64,000 bases of DNA, taken from assembly GCF_047496725.1 (NCBI RefSeq), contig NC_132980.1, positions 4,075,001-4,139,000 on the forward strand, given 5' to 3'. Positions 23,086-36,400 of this stretch are shown one piece after another; position 1 is the first letter of the stretch; each line of letters opens with the position of its first letter. The notes beneath the pieces are model-generated. The model saw only the letters and a program-made list of their open reading frames with translations, was not told the DNA's origin and searched no databases. The DNA comes from Anoplolepis gracilipes. Its lineage: Eukaryota > Arthropoda > Insecta > Hymenoptera > Formicidae. Both the position numbers and the translations under genes were made by a program.

Positions 23086-23642
23086 TTGGATCCTGGAACA
23101 TTAAATATAAAATATTTTTTAAAGTTTTCGGAACAATATACATCAAATTATTTTATGTCAATTTAGAATATTTAAGTAATATGTATATATATGTATTAAT
23201 TTTTTCAATTATTAATATGAATAAATCTGATACTTTATCTTTCATTAATTGTAGTTATTATTTAATTGGGAATGAAACTAATTCTTTTAAAAATCTTATC
23301 CTTAGCAATTTTTTATAATTTTTTAATTATTAACTTGTTAAATAACGTAATATTTACAGATTTTCACTGTTTATCAATTTATCATAGGAATTTGTAAGAT
23401 TCTCAAACACTTAAAGTAAAATTATCAGATAAAGTGTTATCCAGATAAGTTTTGCCAGAGATAATATTATTTAGACTTTGAAATTAAGATAAAGCACAGT
23501 ATTTTTTATTAAGTTAAGTAGACATCTTGTTGTCTCAATAAATTTCGACAAAACAACGTACTATCCCTATAATAGTACATAAAAATAAAATATATAATAT
23601 CTAAATTGTTCGTTTATATAATGATTTCAACTATAACACGAG
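23086..23642. promoter_or_regulatory. Shared divergent promoter region, Dr1 / torso-like kinase
   Basis: 557-bp A/T-rich spacer between the two start codons. It should contain the 5' UTR intron of Dr1 and the promoters of both genes. No recognisable core-promoter motif or transposon was found in it, which contrasts with the repeat-dense surroundings. Confidence 0.4.
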
Positions 23643-26262
23643 ATGTTTGCACAGTGCAAATGGATTATATTATATGATATAGTTATTATATTGTTTTTAT
23701 ATTTTAACACAATATGTACAACAAATGTAAAGAATGCAATGAGATTTGCTGGCGTCGTAGAAAATATTACAGTATATGCTTTAAAAGATGAAAATTATCT
23801 TGGAAATGATAATATGTTCAAATCATTAAAATTGAATATATCCTGGACACCACCATATATGGGAAAACAACCTTCTTCATATAGGTAAACAATCTGTTGT
23901 TATCTATAAGAACCATTTAAATATTTAAATCATTACATACATTTAAATGTTTATATATTATAGCATTATAATTACATGCATTCCAAAAGAAACCGATATA
24001 AATGAGAATATAAAATGTATAGAAAGTTCTGCATTCTACAATGTGCAAAGTAAAGGTCCATTTAGCTTGTTAGTGCCGCAGAATAAATTACTGAATGATA
24101 TGCCGGAAATACAAATACGTCCAAATTGTACGTATAAGATACAGGTGTATGCCAATCCAAGAGCTAAGCCTATGGGAAAATTGCCCGAGGTAAAATTGAA
24201 CACACAACATATATATGTTGTATATACACGTTTTCAAAATGTGTTGTATTATATAGGTCATCTATACAGTTCCAAAATGTATAAATCATAGATGCAGTTG
24301 CGTGGATGCAAAAGTGACCTTGCCTATTCCAAAAGTAGAAGTAATTCAAATAAAAAAAAATGTTATTATAAATTGGAATATTACATCGAATCGTTCTTAC
24401 ATTCATTCTTACGTTATTAGGTAAGATTTCTTTTGTTTTATCTAATTTTTTTATTCTCCTATTGTTTTATTGTTTATGTGTAACATAATACGATGTGTAT
24501 TATTCTAGTATTGGCATACCATTATCGACATCAAAAGCAGGTCATTCCATATACAATATTACAAAAATAATTAATGTGACCTCTACAAAAAATACCTTTA
24601 ATTGGAATTTGAAGATTAATAATCAGTATATAAAAATGAAAAATGGTTACAAAATATTAGTAGAGGCACTGGATTACCAAGGTTGTTCAGGAACTCAAGG
24701 CAGTTTTACCATTATTAATATAGACGAAATTGAGAGATTAAATGGCAATACTGTTGTATATATCTTTTTAAAAAATATGACAATTAATACAATAAGGATT
24801 AATATCAATATTAATGTAATATAATTATGTTGCAGTGGTTGTTGCTTGCTGGTGTTGCTCTTTGTGTTATATTAGGATTTATCAGCATTGTGTCAATACA
24901 TAATAAAACTGGATCTCGATTCATATGGCCATTTAAACAGTAAAGTAGCAAGTTGTTAAATTACTTTTCTATCTTATCAATATGTTATATGCTTATAACT
25001 TATATTTTTAAATAATAGGGAACAAACTATACCTGGATTTTCTGCCTATAAGTTAATACAATGGCCAAATTTAGTTTCCCAGAGCAATATCGGTACATAT
25101 GTTGAAAAAACTTCGGAGGTAAATAAAAAAATATCAAATTATTACAGACGGATTTGAAATTTCAAATGCATTCATTGCAGGAAAATTGTTGCAAGACACA
25201 AAATAATGAATTTGAAGTACCATATAAATGTATAAATTTTATATGTGAATTAGGAAAAGGACAGTTTGGCAAAGTATATTTGGGCAGCTTGAATAATAAC
25301 GAAAATACCTTAATAGCTGTTAAAATGTTGCAATGCTCTGACACATCCAATGAACCTGAAGCGAAACGTCAACTATTAGAAGAAATCAAAATAATGAAAA
25401 CAGCTGGTTCTCACCCGCATTTAGTGAGTCTTATAGGTTGCTGCACTTTACCAGATAATCCTACATGTATACTTTTAGAGTACATGGAAGGTGGAGATTT
25501 GCTTGCATATCTGCATTCTAGAAGAAGAGTTGAATTGGACGATTTACCTTATACCTTGTACTGTTTTGAAAAGACTCTATCTAGATATGTAAATATTATT
25601 GAAAAAGACAAACAGAAGCATGAAGATTTATGTGGTGAAATCAACAAGCGACAATTTATAAAATTTGCACTTGATATTGCAAGAGGAATGGAACATTTAG
25701 AAAGTAAAGGAATCACACATAGGGATTTGGCGGCAAGAAATATCCTCCTCACTTCAGATCTAACACTCAAGGTAGTAAATTCTACATTACAATTATTTAA
25801 ACAATTGGTTTGAAAAACTATTTAGAATTGATTGAATTGTAGGTTTCGGATTTTGGCTTGTCTCGAAATGGAATATATGTAATAAACCATATAGCAGGGA
25901 AAGTTCGTCAACTCCCAATACGTTGGATGTCACCAGAAGCTATACACGATCATGCTTTTTCTTCCAAAAGTGACGTGTGGTCATTTGGTGTTGTTCTTTG
26001 GGAAATTGGAACTCTAGGTTCATTTCCATATGCTAATATACAAAATGATGATTTGATGCGTTACTTAATTCAGGATAAATGTCATCTAGCTTGTCCTAAT
26101 AGTGTTTCTCACGATATATATAAAATTATGTGCTCTTGTTGGAATATAGTGCCTCAAAATAGGCCTAGTTTTGCACAACTTGTTTTAGAATTCCAGACGC
26201 TAAAAGAAACTCTGTATTTTATGCATGGAACAAGTAATCCTTGCTACACATTATCACACTAA
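23643..26262 (+). CDS. tor: Receptor tyrosine kinase, torso-like
   Basis: Single-pass receptor kinase. Eight exons: 23643-23884, 23964-24189, 24257-24420, 24509-24755, 24836-24939, 25019-25118, 25181-25771, 25843-26262 (2094 nt, 697 residues, all GT-AG). Signal peptide at residues 1-25. The extracellular part has two fibronectin-III-like modules (LNISWTPPYMGKQPSSY..., NVIINWNITS) and several N-glycosylation sites. The membrane segment is about 294-314 (WLLLAGVALCVILGF). Kinase: GKGQFGKV at 386, Lys409 in AVKML, GGDLLAYLH, a roughly 40-residue insert, HRDLAARN with Asp543, DFG at 561-563, RWMSPEAI. The split kinase, FN3 ectodomain and DFGLSRNGIY activation loop favour torso, the receptor for PTTH and trunk. 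Cad96Ca-like or another insert-bearing kinase is the alternative. The C-tail is short. Confidence 0.8.
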
Positions 26263-26527
26263 TACATCTTGAAATTATTTGACAAATATGTATGTATATG
26301 TGTGTAAATGTATATATACATATATATGTATGTATGTGTGTATAGATACATAAATACAAATAAAACGTGTGACTGAGAAATATTAATATTAAAATATTAT
26401 AAAATATCTTTTTCCAAAAAGTAATTATATATCTAGTTTGTAATAAAGATCTACACATCAATTGAATCACGAAGTTTCTTATTCTATGGAATAAGGTAAA
26501 AACTGATATATTAAAAAATAAGATGTT

Positions 26528-26571
<44 letters not shown>

Positions 26572-26866
26572 CTGTAAGAGAAATATTTTATATCGAAATA
26601 ATAAACTAGAAGTTTGATTTTTTATTATATTTACTTACTTCGTTATTGATGAATCGCTAAACAAATGCTAATACTGATGACTTGTTTTATATTTTATTTT
26701 ACTTTTCCTCCATAGAGCTCATACCATATAAAATACATAGATAATAACTGTCGATATCGATAAGAGTTGATCTCATAGGTCTAGAGATTAAAGTCACTAG
26801 ATTACAAAGTACAATCGCAATCGGGGGAAAAAAGCCGCCATTTTGGTTCCACATTACGCGGCCATT
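26263..26866. other. Kinase 3' flank with TA microsatellite
   Basis: 3' UTR-like sequence, then (TA)n at 26530-26568 and A/T-rich spacer up to a GCCGCCATTTTGG / GGCCATTTTAA stretch (26833-26870) that resembles YY1/Pho-type sites. No gene seen. Confidence 0.5.
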
Positions 26867-26870
26867 TTAA

Positions 26871-28095
26871 GGGTCGACAGGACAGCTTCATAAAGTTAGC
26901 CGAAACACTTTGATTTTTTTATAATTAAAATTAACTAATTGTTTGGAAATCGTGTGGAGATGATTGGAAGTCTAATTAAAACGTTTGGAGGTTCATCTTT
27001 TTTTTTAATTAAATAATTAAAATTTTGATGTAAAGTTTGCCGAACATTTTTATTTTTCGTCCAATCGAGTTAAACAAGAGTTTATTCGATGCAGAATCGT
27101 TAGGTGGTCATGAATAAATTCTTTACAACGTTTGGAGGTGCATAGTTTATCCGAAAAATGAAAAACATCATGTGCGGTAAAATTCCAAATTCTTTTAAGG
27201 CTCATTCACACTTTGCAGAAAAACAGAAAGCAGACAACAAAAGCCAATCAAAACTCGCGTTGGCAATTGGCTGTTGAGTAAAGAATTTCTAATGTTTTTA
27301 TATGATAATATGATTGCGATCCAGGAGACATGTCAGATGTTTCAAAAACATTTGATTGATCAATTAAAATAAATTGAGTAAAGATTTCTTTAATCTGATT
27401 GGTTAATGCAGTACTTTTTAAAGGATCTGTAGCAATTTTTCGACTACGGATTAAGCCTCGTCTACAATAACCGTAGAACGTAAAGTCGCAAGCAAATTGA
27501 CCAATGACAGTCAAGCATTTTCGAAAATGCTTGACTGTCATTGGTCAATTTGCATGCGACCTTACGTTCTACGGCCATTGTAGACGAGGCTTTAGAAATT
27601 CTTTACTCAACAACCAATTGCTACCGCGAGTTTTGATTGGCTTTTGTTGTCTGCTTTCTGTTTTTCTGCCAAAGTGTGAATGAGCCTTAAAAGAATTTGG
27701 AATTTTACCGCACATGATTTTTTTTCATTTTTCGGATAAACTATGGACCTCCAAACGTTATAAAGAATTTATTCGTGACCACCTAACGATTCTGCATCGA
27801 ATAAACTCTTGTTTTTTAATTTAACTCGATTGGACGAAAAATAAAAATGTTTAGCAAACTTTACATCAAAATTTTAATTATTTAATTAAAAAAAACGTTG
27901 AACCTCCAAACGTTTTAATTAGACTTCCGATCATCTCCACACGATTTCCAAACGATTAGTTAATTTTAATTATAAAAAAATCAAAGTGGTTCGGCTAACT
28001 TTACGGAGTTAGACATACACCATTACATTGAATAAGAATTCATTTCTCAATGTTGGTGATAGTGACGCTGGAATTTTCTCGCCGGTCCTGTCGAT
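26871..28095. mobile_element. Composite: GTCGACAGGAC-ended element with palindromic element D inside
   Basis: The left end TTAA then GGGTCGACAGGAC (26867-26883) and the right end GGTCCTGTCGA (28084-28094) match the ends of the TTAA family near smg9. Inside, 26883-28010 is a foldback starting near CATAAAGTTAGCCGAA and ending TTCGGCTAACTTTACGG, with a hairpin centre at 27522/27523. The left half has about 165 bp of extra sequence (27285-27450), so an ORF at 27248-27541 is read partly through it. The same palindromic family recurs at 41078-42280. Confidence 0.7.
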
Positions 28096-28224
28096 AAATA
28101 ATAGTCTATGCTCAGTAGCTGCTTCTGGCAGTATTTTCAGTATTTTTTCAATAAGTTTATTTCTTTTGAATACAAAAGATGAGTAAAAATAGTAATGTAT
28201 AATTATTAATTCGTAAAAATAGCT

Positions 28225-29785
28225 ATGGATCAAATATATAAGCTTTATGATCGTCAGGCATCACCAAAGATTTGTTTGAAGAATTACTTTCAGCAATATA
28301 GTGAATTAATAAAATCCTCTTTATGCCATAATATAAACGAACAAAATGAACAAAATGAACAAAAAATTTGCCAACTTATGGATGTTGAACTTTCACAGGC
28401 GAGAGCTCTTTTAATTAAACATTATTGCAGGTATTTTATTACGATATACGAGTAGTAAATACTATTATATTCTTATAAATAAAAATTACAAAAGAAAATA
28501 CTTTTATATATTAAATTAGACTTAATTTTGCAGTATTGAGAATTTATCATTATTAATGGATACAGAGGAAGAGGAAAAACAGGAATATATTAACGTGCCT
28601 GAAAATATCTTAAATAATACTTCATTGGAAACGATTAAAGTATTAAAGACATTATCTAAGGATAACTTAATAAAGCCAAAAATTCAAAATGGAATTCCAA
28701 TTGTTAGTAATTACTTATAAAAAAGTATATAAACATTAGAAGTAATAAATAGAAAAAAGGAATATATAAAAATTTAGTTTATAAGATAAATTGTTTTTTT
28801 TTTTTTAGAAATATAATGAATCAAAATGGCCCAATAATAATTCTGTAATACCGTATGAAGAATTTTTAGTTTATTGTAGAGTATATGAGCCACTTGAAAG
28901 CCTGCCTCGTTTTTTTAAATTTAGGACAACCAATGTCCCAGTTCTTAAACTTAAAAGTATCACATCAATTCTAGGATGTCAAACTCTTTATGAATTACGT
29001 CAAAAGATAACATGTCAATCTGATTTATCAATTATAACAGACACTAGTAAAAATCCAATTCGTCAAAAGCCTGGATTAATGGCAAAAGTAATTATTTTTA
29101 AAATTTTAGGCTTTATCTGTTTTATAATATTCTGCATGTAAATTATAAAAATTATATTTGTTTATATTATAGAATGTCTATAAATCAGGATTTTTTTACA
29201 TTGAAGATACATTTTATAATGATACTAGCGTATCAACCAACATTGATTATAGTAGTGTTATATTAGAATGGGCAACACCTCGAAATATAGGTCCATTTAA
29301 AACCGCAACCATGGATACTCAAATAAATTCTCTTTGTGTAAGATTTGGTTTTCCATGGGTATATCAACATCAGGGTTGTTGTGAGCATTTAATTGTATTG
29401 ACTGATGCCAGGTAAATTTTAATATACATATAGAATTATTTTTAAAATGCTTAATATTACCAAAAAAATAAATATAATAATTTGATAATTATCAATTATT
29501 TTTAAAAGGTTAGTGACTGGAAATGATGTATTATCCTTATCTGCTTACCCAAGAATAGAAAGAATAAGACCTGCCTCTGGGAAAAATTGTATTTATTGTG
29601 GAATATTTAATGTACACTGGATTTTAACAGAACATGATAGGATACCACATGACATAAGTTATTTTTGTAACAAGTGCTTTATATCTTATAATTATGTTAA
29701 TGGTAAAAAAATTGGAAATTTCAAAGCATATAATTATCCTTGTATACCAAAGCTAAAATTTGTAAAAACACGTGTGAGTAAGTAA
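28225..29785 (+). CDS. Snapc3: SNAPC3 (SNAP50), snRNA-activating protein complex subunit 3
   Basis: Subunit of the complex that binds the proximal sequence element of snRNA promoters for RNA polymerases II and III. Exons 28225-28430, 28534-28702, 28809-29087, 29173-29411, 29509-29785 (1170 nt, 389 residues, GT-AG). The N-terminal half is poorly conserved and Glu/Asn-rich (an NEQ repeat near residue 40). The C-terminal half is the diagnostic domain: LGCQTLYELRQKI, a GFFYIEDTFYND motif, RFGFPWVYQHQGCCEH, YPRIERIRPASGKNCIYC, then CNKCF and FKAYNYPCIP. These supply the Cys/His set of the family's zinc-binding region. Length and motif order agree with animal SNAPC3. The ATG lies 130 bp after a transposon end. 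Confidence 0.93.
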
Positions 29786-29871
29786 CATTCAGAGAGTAAA
29801 GTTTTGTCAATTTTTCAATTATTTATGATATAAATATATTCAGAAAATATAGCAAGCAATTTCATAAAAAA

Positions 29872-30349
29872 TTATTTTATTGATGTTTCTAATTTGTACA
29901 ATCTTTGTAAATTGTCCTTTGCACTAGACAAATCTGGCTTCAATTGTAATGCTTTTTTATACATTTGTTTTGCTGTATTTAATTTATTCCAACGATGATA
30001 TAAAACACCTAAATAATATAAATTTTAATTTTAATTTATTTATTTTTATTAGTCAATATTGATTTTAATTATATATATATACATACATAATAACTTGTTT
30101 TTAAATAATAGATTTTCTTGTTATACCTAAATTTGCATAAATCATAGGATCTGTAGGATTTCTCGATATTGCCAACTTGAACTGGATTTCTGCTTCCTCA
30201 TATTTTCCTTTTTTCCCCAAAATGTTGGCAATGTTGAAATAAATGGCAGCATGATCTGAGATCAATTGCACAGCTTCATTTGCCACTTCTAATGCTTCTT
30301 CTGTCTTACCTAAAATTATACATTAGCTCTTAGAATGTGACATATTTTA

Positions 30350-30419
<70 letters not shown>

Positions 30420-33400
30420 AGTCTATTTAAAGATATTACACACAAACCTAAATCATCTAATAATATTATCATATTCGTCCAAGCTTGTCTATGTGTAGGT
30501 TTTTGTTTAGTTACAGTTATCCAAGCTTTCAGTGCTTTATCATATTGTTTTTGTTCCAAATACTATAAAAATAAATTTTTCTATTTTATTTGTTTAATAG
30601 TAAAAAATAAGATTATATTTTAATGTTATTAATATTTCACTCACTAATATGCCTAAATTATAATAACAATCTGGATAATTTGAACGGTATTGTAGAGCCG
30701 TAAAATAACTGGTTTCTGATTTTTTATATTGTTTCAATGATGATTGAACTATTCCTAAATTCATCCACGCTGTAGAAAAGTCTTTCCTAAAATTCAAGGT
30801 CTTGTGTATGTTACTATATATTGGGCGTTTATTTGAAGTTTCCACTCTGTTTATTTTATGACCGATTAGTTTTTACAAAATATTTCATGCAAAAGTTTTA
30901 TAATGTCGAGGGGGACATAAAATGGCTATTTGTTTGATCTTGAATAGAGCAGAGAGAATAGCAAGAGCACTAAACTCTATGGTTTAATGAGGAAGAGTAA
31001 AGCTAAAAGTATTCTCTATTTTGATTGATTCCATAATTTTTAGGCCAACTTCCGCAATTCTGTCTACCTAAGATGATCTTATATACAAGAATAGACTATG
31101 GTGGGTATTCAGTTCGTTCTTATAAAATTTCTCATTTAAGATCATTTTAAGTATGATTTTAAAAGTCTTTTCGGCCATTTGATTAAGTGAAATCTTAAGA
31201 TGACCTTAACTCGACTTAAGATGACCTTAAATATAAGATCGGACTATGAATATTGGCCTATGAATACCAGTCCTAGTTTTTTTAAATGGAATCATATTTT
31301 TTTATATAAATCAATTCTTCGCAATATTCGTGTAAAAAATAGTTATAAGGCTACAACGGCCAAAAATGGAATAGTTTACGAGATATTTTATATACTTCAA
31401 TTTGGTATAATTTTAAATAAACTATGAAATATCTTATAAATACTCATTTTTCGGTTATCTTATCTCAATACTTTTATACATAATAATGAAAGGAATCAAT
31501 TGGCATAAAAAATAATGAAAGGAATCAATTGGCATAAAAAAAATTATGTTTTCTTTATTCTCCCTATATTGATTTTTGTTATTATATTGTGCATAAAAGT
31601 AATGAATATATAATAATAAAATAATTAAAAAATGAATATTTTGCGAGTTATTTCATAGTTTACGTAAAATTATGTCAAATTGAAATATAAAATATTTCGT
31701 AAATTATTTTTAACCATATCATATTTTTATAAAATTTATGTCGAATATTGCAAGAAATCGATTTTATATAAAAAAAATTAGAATGATTCCATTTAAAAAA
31801 AATAGATTGACCTTTACAACTATATCAAGGACAAACCAATGGCACCATCTTATGTTTTTCTTCGAGTCAAACTTTTGTCTGAAAATTTTTATCTACCGGG
31901 TTCAGTTTTAGAAATATTTGGCTGAGCTATTTTAAGCGTCTCACTCTATATCACAAGGTGATTCCTATTACCAGCCATTTTTTTCAAAAATGCAACGTTA
32001 CAGAAAGTTAGAGAAAAAATTTTCATTACTAAAGAGTACCTAATTTATCATTGGTGATAGTTCCACTTTTTGAGATAAACCCGAAGTAGGTGTAACTGGG
32101 ATCAGCTTGGAAATTTCAAATAGGAACATGAGTCGAGCGGGATATCGTTGGCTAGAGCTTTGGAAAGGAAACAGCTTTCACTAAAACGTAAGGCTATTTC
32201 GACCAAGCTCCGATTAATTCGTTTTTATTTTTCTCTAAGGATAGAAGTACATAAGAAGGAAAAGGAAAACAAATTAATTGGAGCTTGGTCAAAGTGGCCC
32301 TTTAATTTAATTATTTTTATGGATTTCGAGAAAAACATACTTTGAAATGATTGTAGACATCCACATATTCAAACCTTTTTCTTGAAATTTGGAAAAGATA
32401 ATTGAATTAAGTTTTAGTAGAAGTTGTTTCTTTTTCAAAGTTCTATTTAACGATACGCTACTCGACCATGTTCTTATTTAAAATTTCAAAACTAACTCTA
32501 GTTACACTTACTTCCGGTTTATCCTAAAACATAAAACCATCACTAATGATTACTTTGGGTGCTCTTTAATGAAAAATTTTTTCCTAACATCCTGTGGCGT
32601 TCCATTTAAAAAAACGGCTAACACAGATGATCTGAATTACTCTGTATACAGTATAAAGCGTGATTATATCTTAAAGTACGCATTATAGCAAAAATATTTT
32701 AAATAAAAATTGTTTAACTCGAAAAAAAAAAATATTAGGTAGGGATATTAGTTTGACTATAAGTTAAGGTCAACTTAGTTTTTTTTTAATGAAACTACCC
32801 TAATTTTTTATATAAATCGATTTCTCGCAATATTTTGCATAAAAAGTTATAAGGGTATATTGGCCAAAAATCAAATAGTTTACGAGAAAATAGAAATGTA
32901 TAATTAATTTAATTTGACATAATTTTACATAAACTATGAAATATCTCATAAAATATTCATTTTTTTATTATCTTTACTCAAGATTTTTATAATAATAAGA
33001 GGAATCAATTGAAGTAAAGAAAACACATAATTGTCTTACAGAAAAAAATGTAACTAATCTTGCAAATTCATGTGTTATTTTCTCTAAGATAATTATGTAT
33101 TTTCTTTACACCAATTGACTCCTTTCATTATTCTATACATAAAAATATTAAAGTGAGATAATCGAAAAATGGATGCTTTATGAGAAGTTTTATAATTTAT
33201 GTATAATTAATTAGTTTATATCAAATTAAAGTATAAAATATCCGGTAAACTATTCAGTTTTTAGTTATCATACCCTTATAACTTTTTATGTAGAATATTT
33301 TGCAAGGAGTCAATTTATATAAAAAAATCAGGATAGTTTTATTTAAAAAAACCTTCATATAATCTTAGCACATACACATTATAAATGCCTTCTCGCATGA

Positions 33401-36400
33401 AGTTAGTCGTTTACGAGTTTAATAGCAACTAGTCCAATAACTGATATGACATTCATTGTATAAATATATATAAATTAATTAAATTTAATAATATTATATT
33501 AATTATAAATATATTTTTATTTCTTGACATTCCGAAAGCGCCAAGCTTCATACGAGAAGATATTTATAACGCCGAGCGCCGAGTGTATGTATATGTATGT
33601 ACACAAATTAATATGCCTATCTTTTTTTCTTCCTTCGAGCTAAATAACTTTTATCAGAAACATATCTTTTAAATATTTTATTTTTAGATATTCGATTGTA
33701 TCAATATATATGGGTGTCTCATAACTAATGAGCCAACGCTCGTGAGCGGGTAGAGTACAGTGAACTGAACAAAAAAGTATAAGGTCATTTTGCGATTTTC
33801 GCAATAATTATCAAAATATTATTTAAAAAAGATCAGCGAATAAGCGCGCGGCTAGACCATGGGTCGTACGCTCTAGGCACTAGGCACACCGGCGGCGAAT
33901 GTCGCGCGGGTCGCGTAGCAACGAAATCTGCTCACTCGTTGCTCGTCCGTAGGCCGCATCGATATTTAGAATGGATTCTAAATGTCGATGGTAGGCCGGC
34001 TCTCCTCGCGCGGCCATACATTTCGTTGCTACGCGACCCGCGCGACACTCGCCGCCGGCACGCGTAGAGCGTACGGCCCATGGTCTAGCCGCGCGCTCAT
34101 TTGCCGATCTTTTTTAATTAATATTTTGATAATTATTGCGAAAATCGCAAAATAACCTAATACTTTTTTGTTCAGTTCACTCTACCCGCTCACGAACATT
34201 GGTTCGTTAGTTATGAGACATCCTGTATATACATACTATAAAATCTTTACAAATAAATACAAAGAAAACCTGTATGATTGGTTACATTAATCTTAAATCT
34301 TTTAAATAATGTGAGATATGTACAATGAAACTTACTGCAAATTGAGAGCTTGTTTAAATAAACTGGCGGCTTTTAAAAGTTGTCCATCATTTCTAAGCAA
34401 GTTACCGAGATTGTTCATAGCTTGAGTATAATTTGGATTTAATCTGTAGCATAAATAATATTAATATATAATTAATGAATTTTAAGCATTTTTTGAAAAA
34501 GATTAATATTCTATTTACATTTCTATTTACCTTAAAGCTTCTTGATATTCCAGTTTAGCAAGATTAATATCTCCTGCATCAGCAGCATTTTTTGCAATAT
34601 TATAATGTACTTTTGCATTCAAAGGACATACAGCTAATGCTGATTGGAAAAGTAGTTTTTCATTTCTCCATTGACCACTCCTTATCCAAGAACGTGTAAA
34701 CAATAATACAATAAGCATTATATATGCAAACAATGCCATCTTAGGCACAAAAAATCGAGCAGAGAACTTGTGTAGGCCAATTGTAACCAACAAACAATAT
34801 CCTGCTGAAGGAATGTATAATATTCTCTCTGCCAAAACGAAACCAACATTGAAAAAGATATTACTAGCTGGCAGAAATGGAAAAATTAGTATCGCAAGTC
34901 CCATAATTATATATCTGTAAAAGTTTATATGTTTTTTTATGTTTATATGGTATATATGTGTATTACATGGTATATGTATACAGGGTGTTCACAAGTAAGT
35001 TAGAAGGATTTTCCGAAATTTGACATCGTACAAAAAATGTTTCAGACTAAATTTATAGAATTTTGAAGAAAAAAAGTTACTAATTTTGAATTTTAATTAG
35101 GGTCATCTTTTAAGATTATGTAAAGAACAACCTAATTTTTTTAGATAAAATTACTTTAATTTTTTTTGTAAATCAATTTTTCGCATTATTCAGCGTAAAA
35201 AGTATAAGGATAAGATAGTCAAAAATTGAATACAGTCGGACCTCTTATCCTACGACATTTTCGGTCCGGAATCTTCCCCTTAAACCTCTGATCCTACGAC
35301 AAAAATTTGAAAGTGGGGGTATAATTCCCCTTTCGCGGTCGTAGCATGAGAGGATTTTTTGTCGTAGGATAAGAGGTTTCGTAGCATAAAAGGGTCGTAG
35401 GATAAGAGGTCCGACTGTAGTTTAAAATATATATACTTTATTTTAATATATTATATATTACATTATTTAATATATTATATATTAATATTTAATATTATGT
35501 TATATAATATATATTAATGTTTATAATTTGTGTCATAATTTTATACAAAACACATAGTTATTAAGAAAAAATATAGCTGTTCCTAATAAATTCATTTTTT
35601 TTAAACAACTATGTGCTCTCTTTACATAATATACATATTATAAATTGATTCTTTTCATTATTTTGTGCATAAAAATATTGAGACAAGACAACCAAAAGAT
35701 GAATCTTACGGGACAGTTTATACAGCGTGTTTATTTGAAAAATTTCTATCCTGTTTATTTTATGACCGATTAATTTCCCCCTCGAAAACAAAATTGATGT
35801 CTTTCGGTATTTTTCGCAAAAATTAATCGGTCACAAAATAAACAGGATGGAAACTTTTCAAATGAACACGCTGTATAAAATTATATGTATCAAATTAAAA
35901 TACAAAATATCTCGTGAACTGCTTAATTTTTGGCTATCTTTATGCCGAATATTATGAGGAATCAATTTATATGTATAAAAAATTAAGATAGTAATATTAT
36001 ATGTAAAAAACTAAATTGATCTTCATGTAACCTTTAAAGATGCACTTAATTAAAATTCAAGACTATGTTCAAGACTAAATTCATGACTCAATTTTTTTCT
36101 CAAAATCCTATAAATTTTGTCTAAAACTTTTTTTTTGTATAGGTCAAGTTTCAGAGAAAATCTCTTTGGCCCGTCACTTGTGCACAACTTGTTTATATAG
36201 AGCGAGTCCGGAAAATTGCAACAAATTTAAAGAGAGATAATAGATCTCATTAAATTAAAACAATTTTTATTAAATATATAAAGGCGAATTCCTTTTTAAG
36301 ACACTAGGAGTCAATTTTTAATCTTATTGAATACAATCTGTTTCGGTAAAATTAAGACTAAATTAAGGTAGATTAGAATAAAATCGTATGTAAATTTTAT

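Larger units (their letters stand above)
34980..36196. mobile_element. Degenerate ACAGGGTG-type MITE with two nested MITEs
   Basis: TA-flanked ends TACAGGGTGTTCACAAGT and its degraded complement (CACTTGTGCACAACTTG). Inside lie a 185-bp Tigger-like MITE (35233-35417) and a 151-bp TA-flanked MITE (35723-35873, ends CAGCGTGTTTATTTGAAAA). Both sit in intron 5 of TMTC4. Confidence 0.65.

Noticed and set aside
27248..27541. 97-codon minus ORF in palindromic element D
   Set aside because: It runs through the hairpin centre and its first third is the complement of the other arm; no family motif.
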